NCBI GenBank assembly: GCA_023429135.1 | Contig: JAEYWD010000057.1 | Location: 111,046 to 175,045, forward strand | DNA from: Bacteroidota bacterium | GTDB taxonomy: Bacteria > Bacteroidota > Bacteroidia > Bacteroidales > JAAUTT01 | Length of the DNA: 64,000 bases | Direction of reading: 5' to 3' | Shown: positions 60,523 through 64,000 of the stretch, one piece after another | How positions within the stretch are numbered: the first letter of the stretch is position 1 | Layout: each line of letters starts with the position of its first letter | Program-made: the position numbers and the translations under genes | Notes under the pieces: model-generated | What the model saw: only the letters and a program-made list of their open reading frames with translations | The model's database searches: none | Told to the model about the DNA's origin: nothing

Positions 60523-62889
60523 ATGTTTAAAGTCAACATAAAGTTTGCATTACGCCATCTTTTAAAAAACAAGAGTTATACAATTCTTAACATACTGGGG
60601 CTGGCATTTGGGTTGTCGTGCGCGCTCATCATTTTTTTATGGATTTACAACGAATGGCGGTTCGACAATTTTCATGTCAAAAAAGATAACCTTTACCAGG
60701 TTATGCGATACGAAAAATTTGCCGATGGACACGGCGAAATCAGCAGCACACTTTCAGGGCCGGTGGCCCCTGCCCTGTTGAGCGAGATACCAGAAATAGT
60801 AGCTGTAACAAGAGTGCCATGGACTCCTAAGACTTTATTTAAGTATAAAGACAAATCCTTTTTTGAACAGGGGATTCAGGTTGATACCAGTTTCTTTGAA
60901 ATATTTTCTTTCAAATTGAAAAAAGGCGATCCTAAACGGATCCTCCTGGATCCCGGAAACATAGTAATATCGGAAAGATTAGCCGAAAAATATTTTGAAG
61001 GAGAAGATCCTGTTGGTAAAACTATTGTATTGAAAAGCTGGAGAAATGAGACCTACACTGTTGCCGGAATCATGGAAAATATTAAATCGAATTCCACCTT
61101 TCAGTTCGATTATGCCATCTCTTTTGAAGTTCGTTTAAAACAACAACCCTGGCTTAAAACTTCATGGGGAGACCTTATGCTGGATACTTACATTGAAACC
61201 AAGCCTAATACCCCACAAGCTATTATCAACCAAAAAACAAAAGACATATACCAGAAAAACCGTTCCTACGGCAACGTAGAACTGTTCACCCAGAGTTTTT
61301 CCAGAATTCACCTGTACCCAATAGAATACAAGGACAAAAAAACCGATGGAATGCTAAAATTCCTTATTCTACTTGCTGTTACTGCTGGTGTGATTTTGGT
61401 AATTGCTTGTATCAATTTTGCCAACCTTTCCACAGCCTTATCTTCGAAACGTTCGCGCGAAACGGGTATAAAAAAGGTACTCGGCTCAGTAAGAAGCAGG
61501 TTAATTGGACAGTTCATTACTGAAGCAATGATTATCTCAGCAGTGGGAATGTTATTAACCATCACTCTTACAGAGCTGTTGCTTCCGCACTTTAACCAGT
61601 ATTTCTCCAAATCGCTTTCATTGAATTATTTTGACCCTGTAATTTCAGGAACAATATTCTTACTTTGGATAACCACATCTGTCCTGTCGGGCATTTATCC
61701 AGCTTTTGTTATTTCTTCTTTTAAACCTGTTGAAGTTTTAAAAAGTAATACCCCTGGTGGAAAAAAAGGTGCTGGATTTAAAAAAGTACTGGTAGTTTTT
61801 CAGTTCACTATGTCCATTGCTTTAATCATTTTTACGCTGACGGTCTACAAACAGACACAATACGTTAAAAATAAAGACTTGGGACTCGAAAAGGAAAATA
61901 TTGTATCATTTAATTATTATGATGGCATTTCCAATCATCAGAATGTATTCAAACAGGAACTGGAAAAACTGCCGGGCGTAAATCATGTAACCTATACCAA
62001 CATGAATCCCCTGAATGTTCTTCAGTCAACAACCGACCTGAGTTGGGAAGGTAAAAAACCGGAAGACGACAAATGGTTTTCACTCATCACCACTGATTTT
62101 GATTTCCTGAAGACATTCGACATAAAACTCAGCGATGGACGCGACTTTTCATCCAGCTTCACAACCGATTCGGTAAATTACATCATTAATGAGGAAGCTG
62201 CAAAAATTATGGGGTTTGAAAATGCTGCAGATCAAAAAATCTCTATGTTGCAAAAGGAGGGAAAAGTAATTGGTATTGTTAAGAATTTCCATATCGGACA
62301 TTTATCAATGCCCATTTTCCCGCTGGTAATTAAAATTGATCCCAAAAATACAAACATGGTCTTTTTAAAAATGGAAGGCTCTGACAAATCTGCTGTTTTA
62401 AAAAGCATTGAAACTATTTATAAAAAACATGAAACAGACTACCCTTTTGAGTGTATGTTCCAAACTGATTTTTTTAATCAAACCTACAAGAATAATTTAT
62501 TTATGATGGGAACCCTATCCTTTCTCTTTTCTATCCTGGCGATAGTAATTTCATGTCTTGGCCTTTTTGGATTAACATCGTATGCTGCCGAGCAGCGAAC
62601 CAAAGAAATTGGTGTACGAAAGGTCAACGGAGCTACCCTGTCGAATGTTCTCAATATGCTAATAACCGATTTTCTTAAATGGGTTGTATTAGCTTATATT
62701 ATTGGCGGAATTATCAGTTGGTTTCTTAGTTCCGGGTTTATCAATATTTTCACTTACCGTATCAAAATAGATGTTTGGATTTATATAAATGCAGGGCTTT
62801 TAGCTTTCGGAATTGCCCTTATAACAGTGAGCTGGCAGGCTTACAGAGCCTCTGCAAGAAACCCGGTTGAAGCACTTCGGTACGAATAA
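60523..62889 (+). CDS. FtsX/MacB-type ABC transporter permease
   Basis: The 788-residue double-FtsX permease has an N-terminal TM helix (about 20-40) after FKVNIKFALRHLLKNKSYTILNILGLAFGLSCALII, a large periplasmic domain (about 45-275) and TM helices near 285, 335 and 380. A second periplasmic region and a C-terminal TM bundle follow, ending NPVEALRYE. The coupling helices contain ETGIKKVLGSVRSRLIGQFI and EIGVRKVNGATLSNVL. It belongs with the ATPase at 59271 and the next permease, 11 bases downstream. The substrate is not predictable; antimicrobial or lipid export is common for the family. Confidence 0.93.
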   Translation: MFKVNIKFALRHLLKNKSYTILNILGLAFGLSCALIIFLWIYNEWRFDNFHVKKDNLYQVMRYEKFADGHGEISSTLSGPVAPALLSEIPEIVAVTRVPWTPKTLFKYKDKSFFEQGIQVDTSFFEIFSFKLKKGDPKRILLDPGNIVISERLAEKYFEGEDPVGKTIVLKSWRNETYTVAGIMENIKSNSTFQFDYAISFEVRLKQQPWLKTSWGDLMLDTYIETKPNTPQAIINQKTKDIYQKNRSYGNVELFTQSFSRIHLYPIEYKDKKTDGMLKFLILLAVTAGVILVIACINFANLSTALSSKRSRETGIKKVLGSVRSRLIGQFITEAMIISAVGMLLTITLTELLLPHFNQYFSKSLSLNYFDPVISGTIFLLWITTSVLSGIYPAFVISSFKPVEVLKSNTPGGKKGAGFKKVLVVFQFTMSIALIIFTLTVYKQTQYVKNKDLGLEKENIVSFNYYDGISNHQNVFKQELEKLPGVNHVTYTNMNPLNVLQSTTDLSWEGKKPEDDKWFSLITTDFDFLKTFDIKLSDGRDFSSSFTTDSVNYIINEEAAKIMGFENAADQKISMLQKEGKVIGIVKNFHIGHLSMPIFPLVIKIDPKNTNMVFLKMEGSDKSAVLKSIETIYKKHETDYPFECMFQTDFFNQTYKNNLFMMGTLSFLFSILAIVISCLGLFGLTSYAAEQRTKEIGVRKVNGATLSNVLNMLITDFLKWVVLAYIIGGIISWFLSSGFINIFTYRIKIDVWIYINAGLLAFGIALITVSWQAYRASARNPVEALRYE

Positions 62890-62900
62890 AAAACAAGATT

Positions 62901-64000
62901 ATGATCTTCACTTTTTATAAAATAGCCATCCGTAATATCCTCAAACACAAAGTTTATTCGCTGATAAACGTTTTTGGGCTTGCGGTAGGATTTACAGCTT
63001 TTATTTTAATAAGCCTGTACATTAATTACGAATTTAACTGGGACACCCACCACAAAAATTACGATCGCATTTACAGGCTCCAAAGCAGGCTGATGCTTGC
63101 CGGTCGCGAAAACGTTTGGACCCAGGTTCCTGCTGCACTTGCCGGACATCTGGAAGCAAACTATCCCGAATTCGAAAAGGTTGCCTTGGTTCGCGAAGGA
63201 TGGGGAGAGTTCCTTTCGTCGAAAGACAATATTTTCTTCCGTGAAGAGGATGGCTATTATGTTGACCCTTCTGTTTTCGATGTTTTCACCTTCAACTTTA
63301 TTACCGGAAATAAAAATGATGCCCTGAAAGAACCTTTTACCATTGTGCTCTCACAGAACCTGGCACAAAAACTATACCCGGGGGAAAATGCCGTCGGAAA
63401 AACAATTCTGCTCGAAAAGAAATTCAATCTGAAAATTACGGCAGTTTATAAGGACTTTCCAGAGAATTCACATTTTCGGCCTACTTATCTAATCTCATTC
63501 CAGTCGTATCCTATTATTCAAAACTGGCCCGATTTTCGAAGCAATTGGGGTGCTAACGCCTTCCGGGTTTATGGTTTGCTGAAAAAAGGAACCAATGCAC
63601 AAAATGCTGAGAAAAAACTGGCAAACACAATAAACGAAAACCGGAAAGAAGCTATTAACCAAAAGCTGTTTCTTCATCCGCTCTCGAAAATACACCTGAT
63701 GCCTGAAGATAATACCGACTATTTGAACGCCATGTTTATGTACGGGTTAATTGCAGTTTTTATTCTGCTGCTAACCTCTATCAATTACATAAATCTCACT
63801 ATTGCTAACTCAGCAATAAGAGCAAAAGAGATTGCTGTAAGAAAAGTTTGCGGAAGCTCAAAAGTCCAACTGATATTTCAGTATTTAAGCGAATCGTCTT
63901 TAATATCATTAATTGCAGTCAACTTTGCTTTCTTTTTCGCCGAGTTGGGTCTCCCCTTCTTTAACCAGGTAATTGGAACCCAACTCGAAATATCGTATGC
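62901..64000 (+). CDS. FtsX/MacB-type ABC transporter permease, truncated by the window edge
   Basis: An ATG at 62901 opens a frame that continues past base 64000 (about 366 codons visible). It starts MIFTFYKIAIRNILKHKVYSLINVFGLAVGF, the family N-terminus, followed by the periplasmic domain and the first coupling-helix region (AIRAKEIAVRKVCGSSKVQLIFQYLSES). It is related to the permease before it but clearly divergent, so this is a multi-permease operon of the type usual in Bacteroidota. The 3' end is outside the window. Confidence 0.92.
   Translation, partial: MIFTFYKIAIRNILKHKVYSLINVFGLAVGFTAFILISLYINYEFNWDTHHKNYDRIYRLQSRLMLAGRENVWTQVPAALAGHLEANYPEFEKVALVREGWGEFLSSKDNIFFREEDGYYVDPSVFDVFTFNFITGNKNDALKEPFTIVLSQNLAQKLYPGENAVGKTILLEKKFNLKITAVYKDFPENSHFRPTYLISFQSYPIIQNWPDFRSNWGANAFRVYGLLKKGTNAQNAEKKLANTINENRKEAINQKLFLHPLSKIHLMPEDNTDYLNAMFMYGLIAVFILLLTSINYINLTIANSAIRAKEIAVRKVCGSSKVQLIFQYLSESSLISLIAVNFAFFFAELGLPFFNQVIGTQLEISY

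Overview
The window is a chromosomal segment of a Bacteroidota bacterium, probably of the Bacteroidales/Marinilabiliales type. Evidence for this is a type IX secretion (T9SS) PorV C-terminus at the left edge, a 1,939-residue T9SS-sorted surface protein, TAnnTTTG-type -7 promoter boxes, little use of Shine-Dalgarno sites, many short lipoproteins, FtsX-type permease operons and intergenic palindromic repeats of a kind common in this phylum. [FeFe]-hydrogenase maturases lie on the same segment as O2-using enzymes (an acyl desaturase and a flavin monooxygenase), which suggests a facultative anaerobe. No rRNA, tRNA, CRISPR array, complete insertion sequence or prophage was seen.

Layout. 1-14.3 kb is mostly housekeeping: PorV, IspF, LemA with two TPM-domain proteins, a CapA-like protein, then a minus-strand block of zinc-ribbon coiled-coil protein, Nif3, MerR and M23 peptidase, followed by AlaS, an acyl-CoA synthetase, a membrane-anchored coiled-coil protein and a CvfB-like S1 protein. 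14.5-20.3 kb is the giant T9SS cargo protein, with six cadherin-like repeats and an Omp28/thioredoxin-like domain that lacks the redox cysteines. 20.4-26.8 kb carries an arsenite methyltransferase with a striking double palindrome in its promoter region, an alpha/beta hydrolase, a prolyl-oligopeptidase lipoprotein, an HAD phosphatase and a fatty-acid desaturase.

27-42 kb reads as an osmotic, envelope and metal stress island: MscS, trehalose-phosphate synthase/phosphatase, an AraC regulator, a universal stress protein (Usp), DUF305 proteins, a coiled-coil lipoprotein paralogous to the one at 12.4 kb, a voltage-sensor-type cation channel with an atypical selectivity filter, BrkB/YihY, a YetF-like protein, an L,D-transpeptidase, a cysteine-rich four-helix copper protein and a DegP/HtrA protease. 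42-50 kb has a HerA-like ATPase, an orphan FtsX-type permease, HydF and HydE, and small envelope proteins. 50-52.4 kb is an AsmA-like DUF748 protein.

52.5-58.7 kb (minus strand) is the most distinctive locus: Usp, a small two-TM protein, a UbiA prenyltransferase, a type III polyketide synthase, a methyltransferase, a flavin monooxygenase and a second methyltransferase. Several of these genes overlap and all point the same way. It looks like a pathway for a methylated, hydroxylated and probably prenylated polyketide lipid or quinone. The final part holds direct repeats and dyads, a MacB-type ATPase with a tandem-palindrome upstream region, a patch of dispersed repeats, one complete permease and one truncated at the window edge.

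All functional calls rest on motif recognition by eye. No database search was run.
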